A stretch of DNA of 64,000 nucleotides from Cyanobacteria bacterium REEB459 (GCA_018970085.1 JAGWXD010000010.1:1-64000), one strand, 5' to 3'. Positions 46,916 to 56,684 are shown, counted from the stretch's first letter. The notes: generated by a model from the letters alone, not told the origin. Numbers and translations: made by a program.

Positions 46916-49531
46916 ATGGTTAAGGATGATTCAGCCCACTTTCAACCTACCCGGCTATGGAGAGGCCTGGGCTGGGGCTGGGCTGGGCTGGGTTTGGGAC
47001 TTTACGGCCTGCTAACCCTGCTGCCGGGTAGTAGCACCCTAGTGCTATCCTGGCCCTGGGTGCTGGTGTGGCAGGGAGCCCTGCTAATCCCCTGGCTCTG
47101 GCTAGGGGGACAGCTCTGGCAAAAACCCTTGGGGCAGATGGGGTTGGGGCATCGGCTGGATGGGGTGGCCTTGCTTCTGCTGATCGCTCTAGCAGTTTCC
47201 ACTAGTCGGGCAGAGTTTCCCGACCAGGCTCGCTGGTATAGTTGGGCTGCCCTGGCGGGGCTGGCTACAGCCTACAGCCTGGCCATTCAGCTACGCACCC
47301 CTGCCCGCCTCTGGCTGGCCCTGCGGTGTCAGGGATATCTAGCTCTGGCCTTGATTGTAGAAAGCTTAAGTCTCTGGACTACCCAGATTTACCAACCCGA
47401 ACTGCAGCGGCTACAGCTACTGCAGCGCTACGGTATGGCGGCTAGCTTTAGCTTTGACTTTTCTAGCTTACGGAACTGGCAACCCTTTGGCCACCAAAAC
47501 TATGTCGCTGGCTATCTGGTTCTGGTGTTGCCCCTGCTGGCGGGTTTGGCCTGGGTTGAAGGGGGGTGGCGACGCTGGCTCTGGGGCTTGGGCCTGGGCC
47601 TGGGGCTGCTTGATCTCTACACCACCAGTTCTCGAGCCGGATGGTTAGCCCTGCTCACCATGGTGCTGGGGGGGCTGGGAATCGCCTTAGTGTATAGCCC
47701 GTTGCCCCGCCGTTTGGTCTCAGGGTTAGGGGCGATCGCCGCTGCCTTGAGTCTGGTGTTGATGTTCAGCAACGGTCGCCTGCGCCAGGCCCTGAGCCAT
47801 CTACTCCAGGGTAACCTAGCCGGGGGAGAGCTATCCTATCGAGTGGTCACCAATGCGGTGGGTTGGCGCATGGGTCTTAGCCATCTGTTCACCGGGCTGG
47901 GCCCCGGTAGTGTACCCCTGGTATATCAGCATTACCGACCAGGATGGGCCGGGCGAGAGGCTGAACTCCAGTTTCAACTCCACAGTACTCCGGCCCAACT
48001 CTGGGGAGAGCTGGGCCTTTGGGCCTTGCTGGTGGGTCTTGCCCTGGTGGTTGCCATGACCGCCCTGGTGTACCGGTGGGTAAGCCAGGACGGTCGTCAC
48101 ACCCCCTCTGGCCTACCGGCTCTGCTGGTATGGTGTTTGCTCCTCGGACTGATGGGCTTTGGCCTGGTCAGCCTGAGCGATTATCAATTAGATATTCCGG
48201 CCATTGCGGGGGTGCTGTGTTTATACCTGGCTACCCTGGTTAATGGATTGCGATCGCCCCTGGCCCTAACCACCCCGGCTACCCCTTCCGGTTCTTTGCA
48301 GCGACGTTTGGTGATGGTGGGGCTAGGGTTAACCCTAGCTAGCCTGATCTGGCTAATTCCCCTGCAGCGAGCCTGGGCAATTTCCCACCGTGGCTTTGCG
48401 GCGTTAGGTCAGGGCCATTTACAAGCATTTACCCAGTCTCTGCAACAGGCTCATCAGCTAGCCCCCTGGGAACCCTACTATCCCTACCAGCTGGGTTGGA
48501 ACCTGGGGGAATTAAGTTACCAGGTGGGTCAGCAACCGCAACTCAAGACCACCCTGCTAGATCAGGCGATCGCCTGGTTTGAGCGCGGTAATCAGATCGT
48601 TCCCTACCAGGAGTTTGGCCACAGCAACCTGGGCTGGCTACGACTCGAACGGGGTCAACCAGAGCCAGCTAAGAGGGCTTTTTTGCAGGCTATTCAACTG
48701 GTGCCCGCCAAACCCGGTGTGTTCTTTGGTCTGGGTTTGAGCTACCTGCAAGCGGGGCAGCCAGCCCTGGCCCAAGAGGCAATGGCCCTGGAAATACTGC
48801 GCCATCCGGCCCTGCTCACCAGCCCCATCTGGAGTAGGCCCAGGCTGGCTCCCCTCTACCCCGCCCTACAGCAGCGGCTAGATCAGCTGTATCTCGATTT
48901 GTTAGGGCAGGCCAAGGCCGAGTCACCCCTGGCCGCCTTTCTCCACCAGGGACGGGGAGCCCTGGCCTGGTGGCGGGGGGATTACGCCACCGCCGGTCAG
49001 TCCTGGACGATGGCCAGGCAGCCCCTACATCAGGTCCTGTTGAGCCTGGCCAGGGGCCAGCCGGCGGACCTGGCAGCGGTGCCAGACACCCCTGCTAAGT
49101 ACGCTATTTTGGCCTGGCAGAGCCCGACCCGACGACAATACTGGCTAGAGCGAGCCTGGCTAGCCAGGGTAGAGGATGTGCCCCAACTGGCTGACCTGAT
49201 GCCGCCACCGACTGTCATCAAAAAGCTGGCGGCCAGCATGGATCGAGCCTCAAGTTTTACCGACTGGTTGCAACAGCAAGCTCCCAGCTGGCAACCCCGC
49301 AGCGGTCGCTTGGGGTTTGGTGTACTCAGTCGCCATATTGACGGCCCCAATCCCTCAGACTTCTATCCCCGCATTGAAAATATTGCCGTGGCGAGATTCT
49401 TTGAGGAGATTTTTCCCTCCCCAGTTTTTTTTCCCGCTTTAGATCGGGCTCTCCAACCCCACCAATCTCGTCTGACCTCTAGACAGGCGGCCGCCATGCC
49501 CCCAGCCTTGGATTCACCAGGCAAAACCTAA
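46916..49531 (+). CDS. O-antigen ligase / Wzy-C family membrane protein with C-terminal TPR region
   Basis: 871 aa. The first half has about ten transmembrane helices. The Wzy_C signature lies near residues 195-250 (NYVAGYLVLVLPLLAGL and TTSSRAGWLALLTMVLGGLG). From about 490 on the protein is soluble with TPR-like repeats (NLGWLRLERGQPEPAKRAF, FGLGLSYLQAGQPALAQEAM). The family ligates or polymerises surface glycans in the periplasm; the cyanobacterial IctB relatives belong here, but IctB is shorter and lacks the TPR tail. Substrate unknown. It is followed by the convergent NUDIX gene, with which it overlaps by 4 bp. Confidence 0.85.
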   Translation: MVKDDSAHFQPTRLWRGLGWGWAGLGLGLYGLLTLLPGSSTLVLSWPWVLVWQGALLIPWLWLGGQLWQKPLGQMGLGHRLDGVALLLLIALAVSTSRAEFPDQARWYSWAALAGLATAYSLAIQLRTPARLWLALRCQGYLALALIVESLSLWTTQIYQPELQRLQLLQRYGMAASFSFDFSSLRNWQPFGHQNYVAGYLVLVLPLLAGLAWVEGGWRRWLWGLGLGLGLLDLYTTSSRAGWLALLTMVLGGLGIALVYSPLPRRLVSGLGAIAAALSLVLMFSNGRLRQALSHLLQGNLAGGELSYRVVTNAVGWRMGLSHLFTGLGPGSVPLVYQHYRPGWAGREAELQFQLHSTPAQLWGELGLWALLVGLALVVAMTALVYRWVSQDGRHTPSGLPALLVWCLLLGLMGFGLVSLSDYQLDIPAIAGVLCLYLATLVNGLRSPLALTTPATPSGSLQRRLVMVGLGLTLASLIWLIPLQRAWAISHRGFAALGQGHLQAFTQSLQQAHQLAPWEPYYPYQLGWNLGELSYQVGQQPQLKTTLLDQAIAWFERGNQIVPYQEFGHSNLGWLRLERGQPEPAKRAFLQAIQLVPAKPGVFFGLGLSYLQAGQPALAQEAMALEILRHPALLTSPIWSRPRLAPLYPALQQRLDQLYLDLLGQAKAESPLAAFLHQGRGALAWWRGDYATAGQSWTMARQPLHQVLLSLARGQPADLAAVPDTPAKYAILAWQSPTRRQYWLERAWLARVEDVPQLADLMPPPTVIKKLAASMDRASSFTDWLQQQAPSWQPRSGRLGFGVLSRHIDGPNPSDFYPRIENIAVARFFEEIFPSPVFFPALDRALQPHQSRLTSRQAAAMPPALDSPGKT

Positions 49532-49983
49532 GCCACTACGGTTTGGCCACTGAAGTAATCCTTCAGGTGCTGGGCGTGGTCGTGGGACAGGCTATCCCAG
49601 GGGATGGTTGCAGCCTCAAAACATTGGGTTTCTAAAACTTCTCGAGGGTCAGCCGCGATCGGCTGTCCCTGGGCCTTTACTGCCAGGGCTACGCAGACAG
49701 AGTGAAAGCGAGGATCGCGGCTGACCTGAGAGTAAATTCCAACCAACCGTTCGATCTGAATAATCTCCAGACCTGCCTCCTCCTTAAGCTCCCGCCGCGC
49801 GGCACTGAGCAGGTCTTCACCCCAATCAACGATGCCTCCCGGCAGGCTCCAAAGGCCGTTATCTCGACGGCGAATCAGTGCAATGGTGCGATCGGGCATC
49901 AGGGGAATCACACAGGTACCAAGCACCGGGCGGCGCAATATCAGGCCCAGTAGGGTACGAAAAGCATAGGCAAAGTAAACCAT
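49528..49983 (-). CDS. NUDIX hydrolase
   Basis: 151-aa pyrophosphohydrolase. The NUDIX box is exact: GGIVDWGEDLLSAARREL followed by KEEAGL (G-x5-E-x7-REUxEExGU, near residues 44-67). The substrate (nucleotide, sugar nucleotide or CoA derivative) cannot be read from sequence. LIRRRDNGLWSLPGG is typical of the MutT-like subgroup. It may form an operon with bcp, which ends 20 bp upstream on the same strand. Confidence 0.9.
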   Translation of the reverse strand: MVYFAYAFRTLLGLILRRPVLGTCVIPLMPDRTIALIRRRDNGLWSLPGGIVDWGEDLLSAARRELKEEAGLEIIQIERLVGIYSQVSRDPRFHSVCVALAVKAQGQPIAADPREVLETQCFEAATIPWDSLSHDHAQHLKDYFSGQTVVA

Positions 49984-50003
49984 AGGGGTATCCAGAGGCT
50001 GGC

Positions 50004-50468
50004 CTAGAGCTGGCTTAAATCGGCCAGAACCGTATTGGCATGGGTCTCAGGCTTGACCTTCAGGTAAACCTTTTCCACTGTGCCATCGGGACCAATAATA
50101 AAGGTGCTACGGGTAATGCCCATGTATTCCTTCCCCATAAACTTTTTTAAGCCATAGACGCCATACCGGCTAGCGACCGATCCCTCCTGATCTACCAGTA
50201 AGGGAAAGGGAAGACTGTATTTAGTGATGAATTTACTGTGGGATTTGGCGTCGTCAGTGCTAACTCCAAGGACGATCGCTCCCTTCTCCTGGTAGGCTCC
50301 GTAGGTATCGCGAAAACCGCAGGCTTCTTTGGTGCAGCCGGGGGTATTATCGCGGGGATAGAAGTACAGCACCAATCGCTGACCCTTGAGGTCTTGTAGG
50401 GTGTACAGCTTGCCTTCGGCATCGGGCAGACTAAAATCAGGGGCGGCATCGCCAGGGGAAAGGGCCAT
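50004..50468 (-). CDS. bcp: Thioredoxin-dependent peroxiredoxin, BCP/PrxQ type
   Basis: 154-aa cytosolic peroxidase that reduces H2O2 and organic peroxides with electrons from thioredoxin. The peroxidatic cysteine is in DNTPGCTKEACGFRD (near 45), and the cysteine five residues later is the resolving Cys of the two-Cys BCP class. APDFSLPDAEGKLYTLQDLKG opens the protein and FPLLVDQEGSVASRYGV follows. It lies upstream of the NUDIX gene on the same strand. Confidence 0.96.
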   Translation of the reverse strand: MALSPGDAAPDFSLPDAEGKLYTLQDLKGQRLVLYFYPRDNTPGCTKEACGFRDTYGAYQEKGAIVLGVSTDDAKSHSKFITKYSLPFPLLVDQEGSVASRYGVYGLKKFMGKEYMGITRSTFIIGPDGTVEKVYLKVKPETHANTVLADLSQL

Positions 50469-50597
50469 AGGAAGACGGGGAAGGGAGCTTAACTCACCAA
50501 ATTGACAAACAAAGCTATTTTAGTTCTTGATGGGGCTTTTGAGTGAACCTGGGGTCAGAGGCTGATAACTCTCAGCGGCTGAGTCAAGCTGAAGATT

Positions 50598-51245
50598 TCA
50601 ACACTGACGCTCGGCCAGAATAGCGTAGAAAGGATCGCCCCCGCCCAAACCCAGCAACTGCCAGATGGGGGCCAGGGTAGCGGCGGGCATAATTACCTCT
50701 GGCTCTGTAAACCCAGGGACCGATGCAAAGTAGCGTTGCACCAGGTGCACGCGATCGCGATCGCTGCCGTCCCGCCAGGCGGCGATCGCCTTTTGGTAAA
50801 ACATCCGATTGGAAAAGCTAACAATCGCCAGACCACCGGGTTTAAGCACCCGGTAGATTTCCCCAAACACCCGCTCAGGCGATTGTAGATACTGAACTGA
50901 AACCGTATTCAAGACCGCATCAAAGGACTGATCAGCCAGAGGCAGATAGGGATTCTGGTTAAGGTTCTGCACAAAATAATGGTGCAGGCGGGGGTTCTGG
51001 GCCAATTCTGCCTGATTGAGGCCATGGCCTTCCACCCACTCAAACTCCATCTCCCCGGGCAGATGGGACACCCAGCTACTCATCAGATCAAGAATACGGC
51101 TATGGGGAGTCAGCCGCTGGCGATAGAGCTCGCCCAGGCGCCGAATAAAGGCTTCGTCAACGTGCGTAACCAGGCGAGGACCCTGGTAAAACAGATCGTC
51201 GCTGGACTCATCTAATTTCTGCCGTTGATGGGGTTGCAATACCAT
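50598..51245 (-). CDS. Class I SAM-dependent methyltransferase
   Basis: 215 aa from ATG 51245 (MVLQPHQRQKLDESSDD); the open frame continues upstream to 51494 but looks random and overlaps the divergent permease leader. The methyltransferase-11 pattern is visible: RILDLMSSWVSHLP (a variant motif I without GxGxG), DQSFDAVLNTVSVQYLQSPERV and RVLKPGGLAIVSFSNR. Motif I deviation is typical of one cyanobacterial and plant subgroup. The substrate is unknown. It ends 130 bp from the start of bcp. Confidence 0.85.
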   Translation of the reverse strand: MVLQPHQRQKLDESSDDLFYQGPRLVTHVDEAFIRRLGELYRQRLTPHSRILDLMSSWVSHLPGEMEFEWVEGHGLNQAELAQNPRLHHYFVQNLNQNPYLPLADQSFDAVLNTVSVQYLQSPERVFGEIYRVLKPGGLAIVSFSNRMFYQKAIAAWRDGSDRDRVHLVQRYFASVPGFTEPEVIMPAATLAPIWQLLGLGGGDPFYAILAERQC

Positions 51246-51483
51246 AGACTTGAACCTGGAAGACAATAAATTCCGGCTAGACCCTAGGGGCGCAGCAGCG
51301 GCCCAAGATCCAGGCCAGAGGGCGACTAGACTAGCGACCTTTACGGGGTGGGGAACAGCTATGCCAGCAACAGGCAGTGGCCCCGGTTTTGCCCGACCCT
51401 TGCCATCCCCTCCCATGGGGCCAAGGCTATTTCTATACTGTAAAGCCAGGCCCTGGCGGCGACCACCTTTTCTCTGCCCTGCT

Positions 51484-53175
51484 ATGCACCCCAAGCGACC
51501 CTATCTGCGGCTCCATCTCGATCCCTGGATGCTCATCATCAGTCTGATTGCGCTGACCATGATGGTGCCTGTGGCCATGATTGGGGCTAGCCTGTTTAGC
51601 CCCACCAGCCATAGCTGGTTACATCTGGCCCGCACAGTGCTACCAGACTACATCACTAACTCCTTACTGCTAATGACCGGGGTCGGCATCGGTGTGCTGG
51701 TGCTGGGGGTCAGTACGGCCTGGCTGGTGACCAGTTGCCAGTTTCCCGGAAGAGGCTGGTTTGAATGGCTGCTGTTGCTACCTCTGGCAGCTCCAGCCTA
51801 TATTCTGGCCTATCTCTATACCGACACCCTGGAGTATTTTGGACCGGTACAAACCTGGTTGCGAGCCCTCTTTGGCTGGCAGCGGGCAACCGATTACTGG
51901 TTTCCCAACCTGCGTTCCCTCGGTGGGGCGATTGTACTCTTGAGCCTGAGCCTTTATCCCTACGTCTACCTACTCACCCGGGTGGCCTTTTTGGAGCAGT
52001 CTACCGCCACCCGGGAGGCTAGTCGTTCTCTGGGGTGTAGCCCTTGGCGAAGTTTCTGGTTGGTGGCCCTACCCCTGGCCCGACCCGCCATTGCGACGGG
52101 CACGGCCTTGGCCTTGATGGAAACCCTGAATGACTTTGGCACCGTTGCCTACTGTAGTGTTTCTACCTTTACTACAGGTATCTATCGCACCTGGTTTGGC
52201 CTGGGAGATCGCCCCGGGGCGGTACAACTGGCGGCGGTACTGTTGTTATTTATCGCGGCCCTGGTGGTGATCGAGCAGCGATCGCGACGGCAAACCCGCT
52301 ATTATCAGAGCCTGGCTCGTCCCCAGGCGCCATCGCCCTACCGCCTGCAGGGCTGGCGCGCCGGCGCTGCCTGGTTACTCTGCTTAGCACCGGTCTGGCT
52401 GGGACTGGTTTTACCGGTGCTGTTGCTAGTCGCCATGACCCTGCGTAACGCCAGTGTTACTCTGAATTCTAGTTTTTTGGTCCTCGGCCGTAATAGCTTG
52501 CTGCTGGCTAGCATGACCGCCCTATTAGCTATGGGGCTGGCCCTGATACTAGCCTATGGCCTACGACTTCACCCCAGAGCGATATTACAGCTAGAGGTGC
52601 AGGTCGCCACCCTGGGATATGCCGTGCCCGGAGCTGTGATCGCCGTGGGCACCCTGATTCCCCTGGCCAGCCTGGATAATGGCCTGGACGGCTGGATGCG
52701 CCAGAGCTTTGGCCTCTCAACTGGCCTGCTTTTCAGCGGTACCATAGTCGCCCTGGTAATCGCCTATTTGGTCAGGTTTCTAGCCCTGGCCTTTGGTGCG
52801 ATTGGGGCTGGCCTGGCTAAAATTCGACCCTCGTTAGATCAGGCTTCCCGCAGTTTGGGCCAGGGGCCAGGCCAGACCCTGCTGGCCATCCATGCCCCTC
52901 TGCTACGGGGTAGCCTGCTGACTGCGGTCATGGCAGTGTTTGTAGACGTGATGAAGGAACTCCCTGCCACCCTGATTATTCGACCCTTTAATTTCGACAC
53001 CCTGGCAGTTAAGGTTTACCAATATGCTGCTGATGAACGCCTGGCAGAAGCCGCCGCCCCAGCCCTGGCCATTCTTCTGGTGGGGCTGTTACCGGTGATC
53101 TGGCTCAGCCGAGAAATTGCCCTGGCCGGTAAAGCCCCCAGCCATCTGCCTATGTCCACCCAGCTCGATCAGTAA
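51484..53175 (+). CDS. futB: Ferric iron ABC transporter permease (FutB/FbpB type)
   Basis: 563-aa fused double permease with about 12 transmembrane helices, from ATG 51484 ([20 protein letters not shown]). Two EAA-like loops that contact the ATPase are visible: [20 protein letters not shown] near 178 and [20 protein letters not shown] near 450. It imports Fe3+ delivered by the periplasmic FutA. The futA gene converges with it and overlaps its end by 26 bp. The ATPase FutC is not in the window. The longer frame back to 51250 is unconserved. Confidence 0.9.
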   Translation: MHPKRPYLRLHLDPWMLIISLIALTMMVPVAMIGASLFSPTSHSWLHLARTVLPDYITNSLLLMTGVGIGVLVLGVSTAWLVTSCQFPGRGWFEWLLLLPLAAPAYILAYLYTDTLEYFGPVQTWLRALFGWQRATDYWFPNLRSLGGAIVLLSLSLYPYVYLLTRVAFLEQSTATREASRSLGCSPWRSFWLVALPLARPAIATGTALALMETLNDFGTVAYCSVSTFTTGIYRTWFGLGDRPGAVQLAAVLLLFIAALVVIEQRSRRQTRYYQSLARPQAPSPYRLQGWRAGAAWLLCLAPVWLGLVLPVLLLVAMTLRNASVTLNSSFLVLGRNSLLLASMTALLAMGLALILAYGLRLHPRAILQLEVQVATLGYAVPGAVIAVGTLIPLASLDNGLDGWMRQSFGLSTGLLFSGTIVALVIAYLVRFLALAFGAIGAGLAKIRPSLDQASRSLGQGPGQTLLAIHAPLLRGSLLTAVMAVFVDVMKELPATLIIRPFNFDTLAVKVYQYAADERLAEAAAPALAILLVGLLPVIWLSREIALAGKAPSHLPMSTQLDQ

Positions 53176-54211
53176 TTCGCAAAGCCTCTGGGTTATTACG
53201 GCCAAAAACGGCGGCGTTGAGAGGGTCGGCTTTAAAGGTGCCAAAGCCCGCCACCACTGAATCCAGCGCCACCCCGGCCACCACCGGATACTCATTATTC
53301 CCCTGGGCAAAGATGCGCTGGGCAGTAGGGCTGACCAGATATTCCAGGAACTGTAGGGCAGCCTGGGGGTGGGGAGCGGTTTTAACTACCCCAGCCCCGC
53401 TGATATTAATATGGGTGCCGCGATCGCCCTGGTTCGGGAAAAACACTCCAATGGTCTGGGCCACCTGGCGGTTTTCTGGCTGGGGAGATTTTAACAACCG
53501 GGCCAGATAATAGGTATTGGCAATGGCAATATCCCCCAAGCCAGCGGCCACCGCCTTAATCTGGTCAATATCGCCCCCCTCCGGATCGCGGGCAAAATTG
53601 GCCACCAACCCCCGCACCCAGGTTTCCGTTGCGGCTGTTCCATGGGCCGCAATCAAAGACCCCACCAGAGACTGGTTATAGACATTGGTAGAACTCCTGA
53701 CCAGAATCCGCCCCCGCCATTTCGGGTTAGCCAGGTCCTCGTAGGTAGATAGATCTGCCGGTTTGACCACACTTTTGTTGTACATAATCACCCGGGCCCG
53801 CTTCGTCAGGCCGAACCACAGCCCTTGGGGATGGCGCAGGTTGGCTGGAATCGCCTGGGTTAAGCGGTTAGAGGCCATGGGTTGAAAGAGCCCCTCCTGT
53901 TCTGCCCGCCACAGCCGACCAGCATCTACGGTCATAAACAGATCGGCAGGACTATTCTGACCTTCGTTTTTTATCCGCTCGATCAGTTGATCTGCCTCTG
54001 CTTCTACCACCTTCACCTGAATCCCAGTAGCCTGGCGAAACCCTTCATAGAGGGACTGATCGGTGTCGTAGTGGCGGGAGGAGTAAAGATTGAGCACAGT
54101 GTCTCGATCGGAACTGGTCACTCGGGAGGTGGTTGGTCGACAGGCCTGAGTCATAGCCACCACTGCAGCGGCGGTACCTGCCGTCAAAAGGGTTCGTCTG
54201 CCAATTGTCAT
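53150..54211 (-). CDS. futA: Ferric iron-binding protein of an ABC transporter (FutA type)
   Basis: 353-aa periplasmic binding protein. The N-terminus [20 protein letters not shown] with the twin arginine suggests Tat export, as reported for cyanobacterial FutA2; ACRP nearby could also be a lipobox-like site. Fe-binding tyrosines are seen in [13 protein letters not shown] and [13 protein letters not shown], and [21 protein letters not shown] is conserved. ATG 54211 is preferred over TTG 54217. The gene has a Fur-box-like site 41-55 bp upstream. It overlaps the permease gene by 26 bp, tail to tail. Confidence 0.94.
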   Translation of the reverse strand: MTIGRRTLLTAGTAAAVVAMTQACRPTTSRVTSSDRDTVLNLYSSRHYDTDQSLYEGFRQATGIQVKVVEAEADQLIERIKNEGQNSPADLFMTVDAGRLWRAEQEGLFQPMASNRLTQAIPANLRHPQGLWFGLTKRARVIMYNKSVVKPADLSTYEDLANPKWRGRILVRSSTNVYNQSLVGSLIAAHGTAATETWVRGLVANFARDPEGGDIDQIKAVAAGLGDIAIANTYYLARLLKSPQPENRQVAQTIGVFFPNQGDRGTHINISGAGVVKTAPHPQAALQFLEYLVSPTAQRIFAQGNNEYPVVAGVALDSVVAGFGTFKADPLNAAVFGRNNPEALRITDRAGWT

Positions 54212-54251
54212 GGGCAATTACATCCAAATCAGTTTGGATTGTAGCACTTAT

Positions 54252-54266
54252 TGAAAACTCTTCTCA
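54252..54266. promoter_or_regulatory. Fur-box-like operator upstream of futA
   Basis: On the minus strand the site reads TGAGAAG-A-GTTTTCA, a 7-1-7 arrangement close to the Fur consensus TGATAAT-N-ATTATCA (TGAnAA and TTnTCA kept on both arms). It lies inside a longer dyad TTATTGA/TCAATAA (54248-54270) in the futA promoter region. Iron-dependent repression of futA by Fur is inferred. Confidence 0.65.
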
Positions 54267-54539
54267 ATAAATAGCCGGGTTAAACTGGGGAAAGAGGCTT
54301 AAAAGCTCTGGAAAGAAACTGTTACTGCAAAAGCATTTGCTAAAATTTGCCAATAACCCCGGGGCAAGTCAAAAACCCTTGGCCATTCCAGGTATTGAAG
54401 GACCTGGAGCCTGGGGGTTTCCCCCGCAATTCCCTGATTTTTGAGGAGATTTGGCCAGGGTCCAACAGTGTGACAAGATGATAAAGGTAGGGCGTCTCTC
54501 CTCACATAGGACGCCGTTCTAGGGAGTAGGTAAGGAACC
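54267..54539. other. Intergenic region between futA and the cyclophilin gene, with three hairpins
   Basis: No gene is called; a minus-strand frame at 54299-54553 looks random. Three dyads line up: TCCAGGT/ACCTGGA (54387-54408), GGGGG-TTT-CCCCC (54413-54425) and GGCGTC/GACGCC (54491-54515). They could form a structured leader of the cyclophilin mRNA, but I see no clear promoter or terminator. Confidence 0.4.
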
Positions 54540-55676
54540 ATGGTCAGAGGCATGAGGGTAAGGCAGGCGAGGCGGGAATGGCATGGCCGCTGGGGATGGG
54601 GACTATTAATGGCCGTGGTGATCTGGCTGGGGCAGGCTGGTCAGGCCCAGGCCATTGACCTGGGGGCGACTCTACCGCTGGCCTACCTGCCGCCGGGTAA
54701 TGCCGTTACCGATGGTCGGGCTTTGCTGCGTAATTCTCTCCCCATTGACAATGCCGACGTTCGCAAATTGCAGGCCAGCCTGGAGGGGCTGTCGGAATGG
54801 CTGCGCAGTAAGCGCTGGGGGCCAATTAGCAAAGATATTGATCGGGTAGAGCGGGGGCTGAACAAGGGTCGGGATGCGATCTTAGCGGCGGTACCCGAAG
54901 CCAAACGGGCGGCCGCCAGTAGTTACCTGGAGGATATTCAGGTGCAGTTGCTGCCCATGCGAGAGGCGATCGAGGCCCGCGATCGCGAGGCCGTCTGGCT
55001 ACGGCGAGCCGCCATGCTGGATGACGTTGGCCATCTGGAGGAACTGATGGTGACTAGCTTTCCCTTTGAGGTTCCCGATCGCTACGCCCACCTACCCCAG
55101 CTCAAGGGTCGGGCCACCGTAGAGTTTAAAACCAATAAGGGCAGCTTGCAGGCGGTTGTAGACGGCTACAGCGCTCCCGTTACCGCTGGCAACTTTATTG
55201 ATCTAGTACAGCGCGGATTTTACGATGGCTTGGAATTTATTCGGGCAGAGGATAACTACGTTCTGCAGACCGGCGATCCTGCCGGTCCTGATGAGGGCTA
55301 TATAGACCCGAAAACGAAAACCTATCGCCAGGTGCCCTTAGAGATTTTTGTTAAGGGTGACCCGGCCCCGGTCTATGGCAGTACCCTAGAGGAGCTGGGC
55401 CGTTACCTGGAAAATCCAGTATTACCCTTTTCTGCCTTTGGCACCCTGGGTATGGCCCGGCCTAACGATGAGCCTAACGGGGGCTCTTCCCAGTTTTTCT
55501 TCTTTTTATTTGAACCAGAGCTAACCCCAGCCGGGCTCAATTTGCTGGATGGCCGTTACACCGTTTTTGGCTACGTGGTTGAGAATAAGCAGCTGTTGGA
55601 AAAACTCACCCAGGGGGATCGGATCGAATCTGCCAGAGTGATTACCGGCGCTGATAACCTGATCCAACCCTCCTAG
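54540..55676 (+). CDS. Exported cyclophilin-type peptidyl-prolyl isomerase, CYP38/TLP40-like
   Basis: 378 aa. A positively charged start and hydrophobic stretch (LLMAVVIWLGQAGQAQA) form a signal peptide to the lumen or periplasm. Residues about 60-165 are a helical bundle (RKLQASLEGLSEWLRSKRW), as in plant CYP38, which assists photosystem II assembly. The cyclophilin domain is from about 195 (ATVEFKTNKGSLQAVVD, TAGNFIDLVQRGFYDGLEF, NGGSSQFFFFLF). The last block aligns with the active-site region, but key catalytic residues of classic cyclophilins are changed, as in CYP38. It starts at ATG 54540 after AAGGAA; thiL follows after 6 bp. Confidence 0.9.
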   Translation: MVRGMRVRQARREWHGRWGWGLLMAVVIWLGQAGQAQAIDLGATLPLAYLPPGNAVTDGRALLRNSLPIDNADVRKLQASLEGLSEWLRSKRWGPISKDIDRVERGLNKGRDAILAAVPEAKRAAASSYLEDIQVQLLPMREAIEARDREAVWLRRAAMLDDVGHLEELMVTSFPFEVPDRYAHLPQLKGRATVEFKTNKGSLQAVVDGYSAPVTAGNFIDLVQRGFYDGLEFIRAEDNYVLQTGDPAGPDEGYIDPKTKTYRQVPLEIFVKGDPAPVYGSTLEELGRYLENPVLPFSAFGTLGMARPNDEPNGGSSQFFFFLFEPELTPAGLNLLDGRYTVFGYVVENKQLLEKLTQGDRIESARVITGADNLIQPS

Positions 55677-55682
55677 ACCCCT

Positions 55683-56684
55683 ATGACGGCTCCCCAAACC
55701 GTAGCAGAGATTGGTGAACTGGGACTTCTCCAACGCCTGTTTAAATACTGCCCGGCCGCCCTGGTGGGAGATGACGCAGCCGTGTTAGACCTACCAGCCG
55801 GGCAGCGCCTGGTGGTAACCACCGATGTGCTGGTGCAGGGGGTACACTTTAGCGATCGCACCACTGGTCCGGGGGATGTGGGCTGGCGATCAGTGGCAGC
55901 TAATCTCTCCGATCTGGCGGCCATGGGAGCAGCGCCTCTAGGCATTACGGTGGGCCTGAGTTTACCGCCGACCACGGCGATTAGCTGGGTAGAAGACCTG
56001 TATGAGGCTATGGCCACCTGCCTGAAATCCTGGGGGGGCGTGCTGTTGGGAGGTGATCTGTGCCGATCACCCATGATCAGTCTAGCCATTACCGCCCTGG
56101 GCAGCGCCCCGAGCCGCGGAATTTTCTATCGTTCTAGCGCCCAACCCGGTGAGGTGATTCTGGCAACAGGCTACCACGGACTCTCTCGAGCAGGGTTAGC
56201 CCTGTTGCTGAGCGCCGATCAACATCAAGCCGTAGCCGCTGGCGATCGCCAACGCTGGGTGCAGGCCCACCAACGCCCCCAACCCCGATTAGATGTGGTG
56301 AGTTGGTTGAGACGCCAGGGCTGGGGCGAGGGCATTACCGCCATGGACAGTAGCGACGGCCTGGCCAACGCCGTTCTGCAGATCTGCGCGGCAAGTGGGG
56401 TAGGGGCTAGTCTTGATGCCGATAACTTACCCCTGGATCCGGCCCTGGTGGAGTGGGTCGGCTTAGAGCAAGCCATGGACTGGTGTCTCTATGGTGGAGA
56501 AGACTTTGAGCTCATCCTCTGCCTACCAAGGACAATAGCCCAGGCTCTGCAGGCATACCTAGGCCCAGAGAGCGCCCTACTGGGTCAGATCACCCGCGAG
56601 CCCGCGGTGATCTTGCAATCATCTCGCCAGCCCCGCCATCCTGGCATAGAACTTTCCCTGAGTCGGGGATTTCAACACTTTTAG
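55683..56684 (+). CDS. thiL: Thiamine-monophosphate kinase
   Basis: Phosphorylates thiamine monophosphate to the active cofactor thiamine pyrophosphate. The 333-aa PurM-like protein has VGDDAAVLDLPAGQRLVVTTD (metal and ATP site) near 28-48, GWRSVAANLSDLAAMGAAPLG, LLGGDLCRSP, AMDSSDGLANAVLQI and CLYGGEDFELILCLP. The length is typical. It follows the cyclophilin gene with only 6 bp between, so the two are likely cotranscribed. Confidence 0.96.
   Translation: MTAPQTVAEIGELGLLQRLFKYCPAALVGDDAAVLDLPAGQRLVVTTDVLVQGVHFSDRTTGPGDVGWRSVAANLSDLAAMGAAPLGITVGLSLPPTTAISWVEDLYEAMATCLKSWGGVLLGGDLCRSPMISLAITALGSAPSRGIFYRSSAQPGEVILATGYHGLSRAGLALLLSADQHQAVAAGDRQRWVQAHQRPQPRLDVVSWLRRQGWGEGITAMDSSDGLANAVLQICAASGVGASLDADNLPLDPALVEWVGLEQAMDWCLYGGEDFELILCLPRTIAQALQAYLGPESALLGQITREPAVILQSSRQPRHPGIELSLSRGFQHF

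Noticed and set aside
51246-51494. N-terminal extensions of both the methyltransferase and the divergent futB
   Set aside because: The two frames occupy the same DNA on opposite strands and neither is conserved-looking; the inner ATGs at 51245 and 51484 give family-like N-termini.
54299-54553. 84-codon minus-strand frame upstream of the cyclophilin gene
   Set aside because: It overlaps hairpin sequences and the cyclophilin start, and the translated sequence shows no family features.
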